DNA of 64,000 nucleotides from Dysosmobacter welbionis (lineage in GTDB: Bacteria > Bacillota > Clostridia > Oscillospirales > Oscillospiraceae): assembly GCF_005121165.3 (NCBI RefSeq), contig NZ_CP034413.3:930001-994000 (forward strand). The letters are read 5' to 3'. The position numbers and the translations under genes are program-made. Below the pieces are notes generated by a model that worked only from the letters and a program-made list of their open reading frames with translations, was not told the DNA's origin and searched no databases. Each line of letters starts with the position of its first letter. Position 1 is the first letter of the stretch. Positions 24,444-35,300 of this stretch are shown in pieces.

Positions 24444-25742
24444 ATGGCAAAAGGTTCTGTACGCAAAAAGGGCAAAAAGTGGTACTACCGCTTCTATGTG
24501 GAGGACGAGAGCGGGCGGCAGGTACAGCGGGAGTTCGCCGGGACAGAGAGCAAATCCGAGACGGAGACCCTGCTCCGCAAGGCGATGGAGGATTACGAGG
24601 CGAAGAAGTTCGTGGCGAAGTCTGAAAACGCCACCGTGGGGCAGTTATTGGATATGTGGGTAGAAGAAGAACTGAAGCCCGGAAACCTCAGCAACGGCAC
24701 CGTGATGGCCTACCAAGGGACGGTCAACCGCATCAAGCAGCACCCTATTGGAAACCGCAGGCTGAAAAGTGTCACCCCTGACCACCTGCAAGCTTACATC
24801 GACCTGCTCAGCTTCGGCGGGACAAACCCGGACGGCACAGCGGCAAAAGCGCTCAGCAAAGGGTACTTACGGCAGTATTCGGCAGTCCTGCAAGGGGCGT
24901 TCCGCTTTGCGGTGTTCCCCAAGCGGCTCATCAGCTTCAACCCCATGCAATATGTAGTATGGCGGGGGAAGAAAGAGGAATACGAGCTGTTCTCCCAGGA
25001 GAACGGGGATGCCCCGGCGGTGCCCACCCTCACCCATGAACAGTTCCGGGCGTTGGAGGACTTTCTGAAAAAGAAAGACAATCCGGCCCTGTTGCCCATT
25101 CAGATTGCCTACTACACCGGGCTTCGGATTGGGGAGGTCTGCGCCCTCACCTGGCAGGACATCAACCTGGACGAGCAGTATCTCACAGTGCGGCGGAGCA
25201 TCCGCTACAACGGGGCGAGGCACAAGACGGAGATCGGGGCCACCAAGCGGAAGAAAGTCCGTACCGTGGATTTCTGCGACACGCTGGCGGCAATCCTTCG
25301 GAGGGCCAAAAAGGAGCAGATTGGGAACCGCCTGCGCTATGGGGAGCTTTACAGCCTGAACTACTGCACCGAGGTCAGGGAGAAAGACCGGGCCTATTAC
25401 GAGGTCTACACCCTGCCCAGGACGGTGGAAGTGCCGGAGGGGTATAGGGAGCTGTTCTTTGTCTGTCTACGCCCTGACGGGGCCATTGAGACGCCGGGGA
25501 CGGTAAGCATCATGTGCCGTCAGGCGAAGAAGAAAGTGCCGGGGCTGGAGGATTTCCATTTCCATATGCTCAGGCACACCTTCACGAGCAATCTACTGTC
25601 CAACGGGGCGGCTCCCAAGGACGTGCAGGAGCTGCTGGGTCACGCCGATGTCAGTACCACGATGAACATTTATGCCCACGCCACGAGGGAAGCCAAGCGT
25701 ACCTCCGCACGTCTGCTGGATAAGGTGGTCTGCGGGGAGTAA
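24444..25742 (+). CDS. int: Tyrosine integrase (Tn916-type)
   Basis: A 432-residue tyrosine recombinase. The N-terminus has an arm-binding-type segment ([18 protein letters not shown]), then a SAM-like core-binding domain (~60-170). The catalytic domain carries Arg in [13 protein letters not shown], the [10 protein letters not shown] His-Arg pair, His in [10 protein letters not shown] and the nucleophile in [15 protein letters not shown] lies 10 bases before the start at 24444. It sits at the right end of the riboflavin element, facing the candidate att site at 25746, and is the likely enzyme for its integration. Confidence 0.95.
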   Translation: MAKGSVRKKGKKWYYRFYVEDESGRQVQREFAGTESKSETETLLRKAMEDYEAKKFVAKSENATVGQLLDMWVEEELKPGNLSNGTVMAYQGTVNRIKQHPIGNRRLKSVTPDHLQAYIDLLSFGGTNPDGTAAKALSKGYLRQYSAVLQGAFRFAVFPKRLISFNPMQYVVWRGKKEEYELFSQENGDAPAVPTLTHEQFRALEDFLKKKDNPALLPIQIAYYTGLRIGEVCALTWQDINLDEQYLTVRRSIRYNGARHKTEIGATKRKKVRTVDFCDTLAAILRRAKKEQIGNRLRYGELYSLNYCTEVREKDRAYYEVYTLPRTVEVPEGYRELFFVCLRPDGAIETPGTVSIMCRQAKKKVPGLEDFHFHMLRHTFTSNLLSNGAAPKDVQELLGHADVSTTMNIYAHATREAKRTSARLLDKVVCGE

Positions 25743-25745
25743 AAA

Positions 25746-25788
25746 GTTTCCCTTGTTCCAGCCCGTGAGGGCAAAAACAAGGGAAAGT
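25746..25788. other. Candidate right end (att-like) of the riboflavin element
   Basis: Just after the integrase stop, CCCTTG is followed by AGGGCAAAA and CAAGGG, the same block order as at 18239-18283. An att site next to the integrase is expected in this family. The remaining bases to 25874 show no gene. Confidence 0.4.
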
Positions 25789-25874
25789 ACATAAGGCTTG
25801 AACATTTAATCTGTGGGAAGCCTTGACATATTAGGGTTTCAAGGGGATTTAACAAATAAACTGGAATTTTCAAA

Positions 25875-26477
25875 TTAGTCTTTGCAAATAACCTTTGAAC
25901 CTTCACCATCAATTACAATTCCCTGACGGTTGTTAATTGGGCATAGATTCAAATCCGAAAACTCAGTCATTATTTTCTCGGTAACTTTCTTAAATGGTGC
26001 TGTAAGATAATGCGGAAGAACATAGAAATCAATCAAATCAAGCCCTGCATCATCTTCTTGTGAGTAGTCCTCCGGCTTTTCATCCATTTGCTCGATATAT
26101 TGGATGCTTGGAGCGCATATAATCGCACCTGCCGATTCACCAATCATCAGTTTTCCCTTTGCCAATTCTTTCTTCAACAGCTCATCCGTTCCCGTTTTAC
26201 GGAGCTGGTCTATAAGGAAAAAAGAATTTCCGCCGGTAAAATATATCACATCCGCATCTTCAAAAACAGACTGTATCGTTGAATAAGCCTCCGTTGAAAT
26301 ATCAATTTCAGTTACGATTGCTCCCAACTTTTTGAATAATTTTCGAGCCGAGCCGACATAACCGGTGTAGCCTTCACGCAGCGAAGCTGTTGGAATAAAT
26401 GCGACTTTTTTATTTTCAATTTCTTCCTTTATCAGACTTCCTACACTTGAAAAGTGCGAACATAAAAACAGTTTCAT
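25875..26477 (-). CDS. Peptidase E-like (S51) protein
   Basis: A 200-residue member of the type 1 glutamine-amidotransferase-like/S51 dipeptidase E group. The nucleophile serine is in IGESAGAIICAP (~residue 115), FTGGNSFFL precedes it, and a conserved-looking LPHY lies C-terminal. Peptidase E cleaves N-terminal Asp dipeptides; element-borne relatives have no known role. The start at 26477 has AAGGAG 7 bases upstream. Its low GC and AT-rich codons contrast with the genes on both sides, indicating separate recent acquisition. Confidence 0.85.
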   Translation of the reverse strand: MKLFLCSHFSSVGSLIKEEIENKKVAFIPTASLREGYTGYVGSARKLFKKLGAIVTEIDISTEAYSTIQSVFEDADVIYFTGGNSFFLIDQLRKTGTDELLKKELAKGKLMIGESAGAIICAPSIQYIEQMDEKPEDYSQEDDAGLDLIDFYVLPHYLTAPFKKVTEKIMTEFSDLNLCPINNRQGIVIDGEGSKVICKD

Positions 26478-26520
26478 CAATATTCTCCTTTATATATAAA
26501 TTCCGATTTGCTGCTCTCTA

Positions 26521-27363
26521 TTACTCCCGTGCCAGTTCATATAGGCTGCGGATGGATTCCATGACCGTATGCCACGACAGGTCGGCGGCATAGGAAAACT
26601 TCTTCTGATAAGCCCGCCACAGCTTTTCCATGTTTGGGTCGGCCTCAACTTCATCAAAGGCCGCAGGCGCGTCGGCAAGATACTTCTCTGTACCGCGTTT
26701 CCTGGCCGTTGCAATGAGCGCCGCACGGAGATCGGCTGGGACGATGCTCTGGCCGTGGAGCTGGCTCAGAATGTGCAGATCATAGAAATCTCTCATGCGG
26801 GTGTTGGTGGTGGCGCGGGACACGACAGTTTCCAGCTTCTCAGCCAGAACAGTTTCCAGATTGTACGCCAAAATTTCAATGGAACGATCCTCCAGCATCA
26901 GCTTGAAGCTGTAACGCACTTCGCGGGGCGTGATGGCGTCGCCGGTGGAAATGTCGATCTTGAGCGGCGTTATCACGCCGTCAAACTCCGTTTCCATGCT
27001 GACACGGATGCCCGGATACTCGGCCTCGTCCATGATCTCGGAAATGCGCTTCACCCGGAACCCCACGCCATCGTCCACCGGTACGGAGATGATGGAGGCA
27101 ATCATGTTCTCCACGTCCTCGATGCCGACCGTCGCACCCTTTACGGTCGCGTCAATGTCCATCGTGGAGCGGGCGTCAAGGCCGACCATTGCAGCCACCA
27201 GCATCCCGCCTTTAAGGATGAACTTGTCCCGATATTCCGAAAGAGAAATGCGCTCCAGAAAGCGCTCCATCATGTAATTGCGCATCAGGATTTGCGCATC
27301 TGCGGATTTGTCCTTGGAGAGATTGCGTATCAGGTCTTTGAGCTGCCGTGCAGTCTTAATCAT
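26521..27363 (-). CDS. abiEii: AbiEii toxin, nucleotidyltransferase
   Basis: The toxin of a type IV AbiE toxin-antitoxin/abortive-infection system. AbiEii proteins are nucleotidyltransferase-fold enzymes; some modify tRNA and stop growth. The 280 residues contain the fold's FILKGGMLVAAMVGLDARST followed by MDIDATV, giving the GG and DxD metal site. A helical segment with the KLETVVSR lysine and RMRDFYDLHIL follows, as in the family. Its ATG overlaps the antitoxin stop (ATGA). It is one of the accessory genes inserted between CD1845 and the riboflavin element. Confidence 0.93.
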   Translation of the reverse strand: MIKTARQLKDLIRNLSKDKSADAQILMRNYMMERFLERISLSEYRDKFILKGGMLVAAMVGLDARSTMDIDATVKGATVGIEDVENMIASIISVPVDDGVGFRVKRISEIMDEAEYPGIRVSMETEFDGVITPLKIDISTGDAITPREVRYSFKLMLEDRSIEILAYNLETVLAEKLETVVSRATTNTRMRDFYDLHILSQLHGQSIVPADLRAALIATARKRGTEKYLADAPAAFDEVEADPNMEKLWRAYQKKFSYAADLSWHTVMESIRSLYELARE

Positions 27364-27953
27364 AAGAGTACCTCCAAATACTGCCGAAGCAGTTTTTCAA
27401 CACGGAACATCTGCGCATAGCGCATCAGCTTCCGCAAGTCCTTGTCTTTTCGTTTTGCGTATTGCTTGAGTGCATCCTGAAAGGTCTGCATCTCGATTCC
27501 ACTACGGCTGCGGATCAGATCGCAGATGGTACGCTCCATATCATAGACGGGAACCGAGTTGCCAAAGGGCGTGTTCATCGTGACGATCCCCACATCATGC
27601 AATTCTTTCTTGATGGTGTAGACCTTGATGCCGTCTGCTTGCAGGCTGGCAGGATTGTAGCCGGTCTTGACCGTGATGGAATACGGATTCGGCTCCCGGT
27701 CGGTCAGGTCATGGAAAAACAGCGCGCTCTCATGGGAGAATACAGCCTGCGCACAACGAAGGTGCAGCAGGTACATGGCGTCCGTCCATGCATCTGGCGA
27801 AACATAAACGCCATGCGCGGCCTGCTCTACGCCGCGCTGCTTGGCGTAGGCGTAAAACGTGGACTTGGCAATACCGATTTCCAAAACCTGCGCGGTTTTG
27901 ACGATCCCATTGTTTTGCTGAAAAAGCAGATCAAGCCGGTCGTAGGCGGTCAT
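27360..27953 (-). CDS. abiEi: AbiEi antitoxin / transcriptional repressor
   Basis: The antitoxin of the AbiE pair. It has an N-terminal winged helix-turn-helix (~1-55: IVKTAQVLEIGIAKSTFYAYA, then VYVSPDAW) that in studied systems represses the operon, and a C-terminal domain needed for antitoxicity (YDMERTICDLIRSRSGIEM, then FQDALKQYA). AAGGAAG lies before the start at 27953. The inverted repeat 13 bases upstream overlaps the promoter, consistent with autoregulation. The 197-residue length is typical. Confidence 0.92.
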   Translation of the reverse strand: MTAYDRLDLLFQQNNGIVKTAQVLEIGIAKSTFYAYAKQRGVEQAAHGVYVSPDAWTDAMYLLHLRCAQAVFSHESALFFHDLTDREPNPYSITVKTGYNPASLQADGIKVYTIKKELHDVGIVTMNTPFGNSVPVYDMERTICDLIRSRSGIEMQTFQDALKQYAKRKDKDLRKLMRYAQMFRVEKLLRQYLEVLL

Positions 27954-27965
27954 GTTATCACTTCC

Positions 27966-28005
27966 TTCTTGCTAATATTATATCCGAGATTAGCAAGAAA
28001 GTAAA
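27966..28005 (-). promoter_or_regulatory. abiE promoter with overlapping operator
   Basis: On the minus strand TTTACT (28000-28005) and TATAAT (27977-27982) are 17 bases apart. Perfect 11-base arms TTCTTGCTAAT/ATTAGCAAGAA (27966-27976 and 27989-27999) flank the -10 box, an expected AbiEi binding site. Confidence 0.75.
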
Positions 28006-28021
28006 CAACGATTTTAGAAAA

Positions 28022-28052
28022 GCAAGCCGAGGCATCGCCCCGGCTTGCGCTT
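28022..28052 (-). terminator. Terminator of the mobC-CD1845 segment
   Basis: Perfect 8-base stem GCAAGCCG/CGGCTTGC with an 11-base loop, followed on the minus strand by TTTTC, directly after the CD1845-type gene. Confidence 0.65.
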
Positions 28053-28339
28053 TAACTATGGATGAAGTTTTTCATGGCAGCGTTCACGTCTTGCAGCTTG
28101 CCAAGTCCCTGCACCGCCAGCAGCGGAAGTCCCATCGGGCTGATTAGAAACGCCAGCACAAGGAGGATAATGCCATTTTTTACAGAGTAGGTAATCATCA
28201 CGGCGATGGCCAACAGGGAGAGCAGGCCGCTTGCCAGCTTGAACGCGAAGCCGGAGCAAGACAGCAGCCCCGCGCACAGCCAGACGAACAGGGACAGGAT
28301 AAGCGATAGCGGCACAAGGATAATTTTCAGAATGGACAT
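28052..28339 (-). CDS. CD1845-family small membrane protein
   Basis: A 95-residue hydrophobic protein with three to four predicted membrane segments (LKIILVPLSLILSLFVWL, LASGLLSLLAIAVMITY, IILLVLAFLISPMGLPLLA). I recognise it as the CD1845 group found beside mobC and the relaxase in Tn1549-like elements; its role is unknown. GGAGG lies just upstream of the start. The relaxase gene would be expected soon after it, but 10 kb of other DNA now intervenes. Confidence 0.8.
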   Translation of the reverse strand: MSILKIILVPLSLILSLFVWLCAGLLSCSGFAFKLASGLLSLLAIAVMITYSVKNGIILLVLAFLISPMGLPLLAVQGLGKLQDVNAAMKNFIHS

Positions 28340-28438
28340 TTGACGGCCTCCTTTTCAAAGACGTTATGCTTTTCTAATATCAGAATACCATGACAGCGCG
28401 CGCTTTGCAACAATGCGAGGCTTTTGCTTTGTGTGAAC

Positions 28439-28465
28439 AGGGGCGGCGGAGTGACCGCCGCCCCT
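28439..28465. other. GC-rich 11-base stem-loop after mobC
   Basis: Perfect arms AGGGGCGGCGG/CCGCCGCCCCT with a 5-base loop, 6 bases beyond the mobC stop. No T-run follows on the minus strand, so it may be an mRNA-stabilising or pausing structure rather than a terminator. Confidence 0.55.
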
Positions 28466-28470
28466 GCGAC

Positions 28471-28809
28471 TTATTTCAGCGCCGCCAGCGAGGAAACGAT
28501 TTTCTCTGCCGCCGTCCATATCCGTTCCTGACTTTGCTGAATGTCCTCCAAATCGGCCTCATAGATGCGGCCTGTTTCGTGAGCGCGGCGGGTAAGCTGG
28601 TTGAGGTTGTTGCTGGAATACCGAAGCAGGGACACCAGCTCCCGCAGCTCCGGAAGGTCGAGCTTCACCACATATCCGTCAATCGCCATCTTGCGGAGAT
28701 ACGCCGCCATGTTGGTGGTGCCGAACTGCGCCATCTTCGTTTCAATCATTTCCCGCTCCTGCGGCGTGACGCGGAATTTGAGCTGAATATCCCGTTTGCG
28801 CTTTGCCAT
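28471..28809 (-). CDS. mobC: MobC relaxosome protein of the ICE
   Basis: A 112-residue accessory protein that helps the ICE relaxase act at oriT. It has an N-terminal ribbon-helix-helix region (RDIQLKFRVTPQEREMIETKM then NMAAYLRKMAIDGYVV) and the family's LLRYSSNNLNQLTRRAHETG helix. It differs from the riboflavin-element MobC (22792) and the tet(W)-element MobC (57170), so the window has three distinct mobilization accessory proteins. Confidence 0.87.
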   Translation of the reverse strand: MAKRKRDIQLKFRVTPQEREMIETKMAQFGTTNMAAYLRKMAIDGYVVKLDLPELRELVSLLRYSSNNLNQLTRRAHETGRIYEADLEDIQQSQERIWTAAEKIVSSLAALK

Positions 28810-28812
28810 CGC

Positions 28813-29310
28813 TCAGCGCTCCGGGGCTTTGGACTTCGCCGAAATTTTCGGCGAAGTTGTTTCAGGCGGCTTTTTCAGCTTATCCCGGACAGAGGTTTTC
28901 TGCCGCTCCTGTGCGTAGGCTTTGCGGGTCTGGCTGAGAAACAGATCCACCAGACCGGGATGGCTGTTGACGGCCAGATAGCAGTTGCGGTCAGTACCCC
29001 ATGTGTCGGGATTGGCGGGGATGGACATGGCGTTTGTCCATGCCCGGTTGTCGGGTGAATACCGTCTGTCCCAATCCGCTTGACAGACGGTAATGGCGAG
29101 GATATAAAATGCGCGGTCATAGCCGAACTGCTGCACCACCTGATCGACTGCCGCTGCATCCAACCGGTTATCCCGGTAGTGGTCACGGATGGCGGTTTCA
29201 ATCGCTTCCTTGCAGGCCGTGTTCGCTTGATTGGAAGCGCGGTAGGCCGCAAGCTCGTCATGCTCTCTGGCATAGGATGCCGGGTGTTTGTAAACGGGGA
29301 GATTTTTCAT
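28813..29310 (-). CDS. DUF3849-domain protein
   Basis: A 165-residue soluble protein with the DUF3849 pattern: VYKHPASYAREHDELAAYRAS near the N-terminus, then ACKEAIETAIRDHYRD and FGYDRAFYILAITVCQADWDRRYS. The family is common in Tn1549-like elements and has no known function. The C-terminal ~30 residues are basic and low in complexity. Its ATG shares a base with the helicase stop (TAATG), so it is translated with that gene. Confidence 0.87.
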   Translation of the reverse strand: MKNLPVYKHPASYAREHDELAAYRASNQANTACKEAIETAIRDHYRDNRLDAAAVDQVVQQFGYDRAFYILAITVCQADWDRRYSPDNRAWTNAMSIPANPDTWGTDRNCYLAVNSHPGLVDLFLSQTRKAYAQERQKTSVRDKLKKPPETTSPKISAKSKAPER

Positions 29311-32300
29311 TATCGTGCCTCCATTTCTTTTTTGTGGGGCTTTTCCGGTGTGCCATGAACGGGCGGCGCTTTCAGCCTGTCCAGAACGGAAGGCCGCGTC
29401 GATTTTGCAATCGCCTGCTCAGGCTGCGGCTGTCCCTTGCCGTCCAGATTCAGTTCCATATCCAACTCAATCAGCCGCGCAGTTTTCGCGGCCAGCTCCT
29501 GCTCCTGCGGGAATGGCTTACCGACCTCAGCCTTTGCCGCTGCCTGCTGGTTATAGAGGTTTTCAAGCTGCTCCTGAACGCTGCGCAGACGCTCCGGCAT
29601 TTTATCCAGCGCGTTCTCGATGCGGACAAGGTTGCCTCTGGCATCCGAACCGAGTTCAACGCGATGGGTCATCTGGCCTTTCAGCGTCAGCGTGTACGTT
29701 TTCCAAATGGAATCAAAAGCAACGGACATGGTAAAGCCGCGATAGCTGCCGATCTGTACCGGGTCTTTGCCCTTGACCTCCTTGCAGGTGTCCAGCAGTG
29801 CGGCACCGGCGTTTTCCTTATCGGTGAGCCGGTCGCCGCGAATCTCCATGCCGACAAAGCCCTCTGCCGGGAGCGGATGCGCTGCGAGGGTCTGCATATC
29901 CGCCTCCAGTCCACGAACAAAGCCCTTGTGTTCTTCTATCTTTTCCGGGAAGTATTTCAGCAGACTGTCCTCCAAGCGGAATTGCTTGCTGTTGTGGTCT
30001 GCCTTCATAATTTTGAGCTTGGACACCTCGATGTCCAAATCCATACGCTCTTTGATGCGGGGATCACCGGCACAGAGCGCCTTGATCTCCGCAAAGGACA
30101 GCGCCGTGGCGTCCACATCCTCACAGGAGCGAACCGGGGATTTTGAGGTCATGATCTGAGAGATGAATTTCTGCTTATTTTCCACCGTTTGCCAGAGGTA
30201 GGCATCAAACGTCCCCTCGGTCACATAGCGGCATACATGAACGAGCTTGTTCTGATTGCCCTGACGCTCGATGCGGCCTTTTCGCTGCGTGAGATCACGG
30301 GGACGCCACGGGCAATCCAAATCGTGAAGTGCGACCAAACGATCCTGCACGTTGGTTCCTGCGCCCATTTTGGCCGTGCTGCCCATCAGGACGCGCACCT
30401 GACCGCTGCGTACTTTTGCGAACAGCTCCCGCTTTTTGACCTCCGTATTGGCGTCGTGGATGAACGCGATTTGTTCCGGGGGCATACCGGCGTCAATGAG
30501 CTTTTGGCGCACATCCTCATAGACCGTGAACGGCGTTTCCGCGCTTTCCTCCAATGAAATCGCACTCTCCAGCGCATGGATTTCCGGGCTGTCCAGCGTA
30601 CCGGGGGAAGCCTTTGCCGCCCGCTGTGAGGGCGTGGTCTTTGGCGTAGAAATGTCGCAAAACACAAGCTGTGTCAGTTTTTCCTCCTCGCCGTCACGCC
30701 AGTATTGGAGAATGTTCGCCACGCACTGATTGACCTTGGTGGTTTCCTCGTCGGGGAGCATGGGATTGATGATGCGCTGGTCAAGCCCCAGCTTGCGTCC
30801 GTCCGAGGTAATTTTGAGCATATTGTCCACATCCGGGCTGACCGCACCGCTGTGTACCTTGGACGCTCGTTCCGAGAGGGCTTTCACCATGTCCTGCTGG
30901 ATCTGCGTGGGTTTGGTGGCGATGGTGTGGTACGCAACCTCCGGCGTGGGCAAGTGGAGCTGATCCGCCGTTTTGATGTCGGCGACCTCTTTGAACAGGT
31001 TCATCAATTCGGGCAAGTTGAAAAACTTTGCAAAGCGCGTCCTTGCCCGGTAGCCGGTGCCCTCCGGGGCAAGCTCCAGCGCGGTGGTGGTTTCACCAAA
31101 GCGGCTTGCCCAGCAATCAAAGTGGCCCATACCCATCTCTTGCAGCCGGTCATGCTGCAAATAGCGCTGGATGGTGTAAAGCTCTGTCATGGAGTTGGAA
31201 ACCGGGGTGCCGGTGGCAAACACCACGCCGCGCCCACCGGTCAGCTCATCCATGTAGCGGCACTTGGAGAACATATCCGAGGATTTCTGCGCATCGGTGG
31301 TAGAAAGCCCTGCCACGTTGCGCATCTTCGTATAGAGGAAAAGATTTTTATAATTGTCCGACTCGTCCACAAACATCCTGTCTACGCCGAGCTGTTCAAA
31401 GTAAATCACATCATCCTTGCGGTCGCTGGCTTGCAGCTTTTTCAGCCGCGCCTCCAGCCCCTTTTTCGTGCGCTCCAAGCTCTTGATGGTAAAGCTGTTG
31501 CCGCCTGCGAGCTTGGTATCCTGAATACCATCGGTGATTTCCTCAATCTGCTGGTGAAGGAGCTGTTCCTGCCGCTCCGGACTGATGGGGATACGCTCAA
31601 ACTGGCTGTGGCCGATGATAACGGCGTCATAGTCGCCGGTGGCGATACGGGCGCAGAATTTCTTGCGGTTGTGGGTTTCAAAGTCTTTCTTGGTAGTGAC
31701 AAGGATGTTGGCCGAAGGGTAGAGCCGCAGAAACTCAGACGCCCACTGTTCCGTCAGATGGTTCGGCACGACAAAAATGGATTTCTGGCACAGGCCCAAT
31801 CTCTTGGATTCCATCGCAGAGGCTACCATTTCAAAGGTTTTTCCCGCGCCAACTTCGTGTGCCAGCAGCGTATTCCCGCCGTACAGCACATGGGCGATGG
31901 CGTTTTTCTGATGCTCCCGGAGGGTGATTTCCGGGTTCATCCCAGAGAAAACGATGTGGCTGCCGTCATACTCGCGGGGACGAGTGCTGTTCATTTCCTC
32001 GTTGTATTGCCGTACCAGCGTTTCGCGCCGCTCCGGGTCTTTCCAAATCCAGTCCTTGAACGCATCCCGGATAAGCTGCTGTTTCTGCGCGGCAAGGGTG
32101 GTTTCCTTGGCGTTGAGGACACGGCGCTCCCGTCCGTCTGCATCCTCAATGGTATCGTAGATACGAATGTCGCGGAGATTCAGCGCATCCTCCAGCAGCC
32201 GGTAGGCGCTGGCGCGGTCTGTGCCGTAGGTGGTGAACGCCGCCACATCGTTGTAGCGCACCATGCTCTTGCGGGAAACCTGCCATTCTGCGGTGTACGG

Positions 32301-35300
32301 GACATAGCTGATCTCGATCTGTCCGCGCAGATAGCGGGGCGTTTCAAAGGTTTCATACATGAATTGCTCGATGTACTTCTTATCAAGCCATGTCACACCC
32401 AGCCGCACCTCAATCTCGCTGGCTTCAAGGTCTTTCGGCTGTGCGGCGATCAGGGCATCCACATTCCCGGCGAAGAATGGGTCGCGCGCTGCCACGCGCT
32501 GCGCGGTGCGGAGCTTCTGCCGGACGTTGCCGGAGAGATATTCGTCCGCCGTTTGCCAGCCCTTCGCCCAATGCTCGCCGCCGTCCTGCAAGTCAAACGG
32601 GCCGCTGTTGGGTTCCTTGTAAATGACACCCTTCAAATCCTCAACGATCTGCGGGATTTTCTCGCTGCCGCCCATGAGGGAGGCCATAAAGTCGAGATCG
32701 ACGCAGGCTTTTTCTCCGATGCAGACAGCAAGGGCTTCACTGGCGGTATCCACAGAATCTACGCTGCGCTGCTGCTTGATAGTGCGCTTGTGGAACATAT
32801 CCGCCTTGCGCTCCAGCTTTCCGTCGTCATCCAGCACTTCCAGTGAACACAGGAGGTAGTAAGAGGAATCGTCAGAGAACGCAAGACGGTTCGCACGGTC
32901 ATTGATTAGGCCATGTTTTGCGGAGAACGCATCATAGAGGCGGTTTAGCTCGGCCTGTGCTTCCTGAATCCGGCTTTCTGCGCTGTACTCGTCCATTTGC
33001 AGGGCAATCAGCTCATTCACGCAATCCCGCAGCGCGACCATGCCCTTGACACGCTCGGCGGCGGTGGCGTTCAGCTCCGGTTTGACCATGCGGCTGTTTT
33101 CCCGGTAATACACCTCGCCGCCCACCACGGTGTAGGAGTAGTTTTTCACATTGGGGTCTGCGGGGATAGACGTGTCGATCTGTTCGCCCTCACCCAGCTC
33201 TGGCAGTTCCGCCTCCTGATAGGTGCCGCGAATGTTTTTCACGGCATCATGGAGCTGATCTGCAAGTTTCAGCCCCTCAATGGGGACAACGGTGAAGTCC
33301 TGCTTGCCGTATTGGGTGCTTTCGGAGGTCTGCCTGCCTAAAATCATCTCCGGGTGGTCAACAAAATAGCGGTTGATGGCAAAGCCATCCTCGTTCTGGC
33401 CGAGGTATACCCAATCCGGTTCGATCTCAATGGGACGGTCACGCTTTTGGAGAAAGAGAATGTCCGAAACCACATCCGTACCGGCGTTGGCGCGGAACGC
33501 ATTGTTGGGCAGACGAATGGCACCCAGCAGCTCCGCCCGCTGCGCGATGTACCTGCGGACTTCGGGCGATTGCTTGTCCATCGTGTAGCGGGAGGTCACA
33601 AACGCAATCACGCCGCCCGGACGCACTTGGTCGAGGGTTTTGGCAAAGAAGTAGTCGTGAATGGAAAAACCGAGCTTGTTATAAGCCCGGTCATCTACCT
33701 GATATTGTCCGAACGGGACGTTGCCCACGGCAAGGTCGTAAAAGTCTTTCCTGTCCGTTGTTTCAAAGCCCGCGATGGTAATGTCCGCCTTGGGATAAAG
33801 CTGCTTGGCAATACGTCCGGTGATGCTGTCCAGCTCCACGCCGTAGAGCTTGCTGCCCTGCATCTGCTCCGGCAGCAGGCCAAAAAAGTTGCCAACGCCC
33901 ATAGACGGCTCCAGAATGTTGCCGGTCTGAAAGCCCATATTGCCGACCGCTTCATAGATTGCCTTGATGACGGTGGGGCTGGTGTAGTGGGCGTTCAGCG
34001 TGGACGCTCTGGCCGCAGCGTATTCCTCCGGGGAAAGTGTGGCGTAAAGCTCTGCAAACTCGTCCGACCAGTTTGGCTTATTCTCGTCGAAGGCATCCGC
34101 AAGACCGCCCCAGCCCACATAGCGGGAGAGGATTTCCTGCTGCTCCGGGCTGGCCTGTAAGCCCTCAAACTCCAGCTCTTGCAGGAGGCGAATCGCCGCC
34201 ATATTTGCCCGAAACTTTGCTTTTGCGCCGCCGACGCCGAGGGCATCATCGGTGATGTGGAAATTCTGCGCGTCGCGGTGGCTTGCCGCCTTGAAGTCAG
34301 CGTAAGCGGCCTGCTCCGCAGCGGCAACGCTGTGAAATTCCTGCCACTCGCCGTCAACGGGGATGGATACCGCAGGACGGTGTGCGGGAGGCTCGTCGAT
34401 CTCGGCCTGTGAGATGGCATCATCAAAATCAGGCACAAACTCGCCCATTTCCGAGAGTGCCGCTCGACCTTCATGCTCCAGAATCAGCCTTTCTTCCTCG
34501 TTCATAGCAGGAGGTTCAGGCTTGGCGGGTTCCGCAGAGGGCGGGTCATGCTCCGGCTCGTCAAAGCGCAGGGTGCGAATCTCCACATCATAGGGGAGGT
34601 TGTTTTTGTCAGCGGGATACACCGCCACGGTCTGCTCGGTGTAGGCGGGTGCCTGTTCCGGCTGCGGATACCGCTCCATGAGCCGTGCGAAGCTCTCCCT
34701 GCTCTCCGCACGGGAAACGGGATAGCGAAGCGACGGATCGCGGAGAGAAATATCAAAAAGACCGATGCTCTCAATAATAAACGGCTTGCCGTCCTCCAAA
34801 TATACCGTATCGCCTACGGAATACGGGAACGGTTCTCTCTGCGGGACAGGAGCTGTTTCGGGAACGTCTGTAACTGCTTCCTCTGGCTCATGCCAGCGGT
34901 ATTGTTCCACATCCTCATCCGAAACATGAATGAGGTCGCTGAAATCGAGGTTTTCCAGCTCGTTGGTAATAATCTCTTGCAAAGAGCCGTACTGCCGGGT
35001 TTCCAGATGCTCGTCATCCAGATAGCGCTCCAGCCGGTAATTCACAAGGTCAATGTTCACCTGAATGGGAATCTCATCGTCGGTGACGGTGGTGTAAGCG
35101 ACGCCAATCTTGGTGGGGTCGCTGAAATCCGCCTCTGAGCCGTATTCACTCCGGCAGAAGTCGGAGATCAGTCCCTTTGCACGTTCCATGAGCGCCTGCT
35201 CCGCAACACGCTCCGCATCCTGCATCACACGCTGGATAAATGGATCGCTGTTCAGCTTTTCGGGGTCAACTACTTTGCCGCCCACGATGCCGCGCTCGGC

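Noticed and set aside
30705-32846. 713-codon plus-strand frame opposite the helicase
   Set aside because: It is antisense to clear SNF2 helicase motifs in a GC-rich gene; the composition is not protein-like and no start signal is present.
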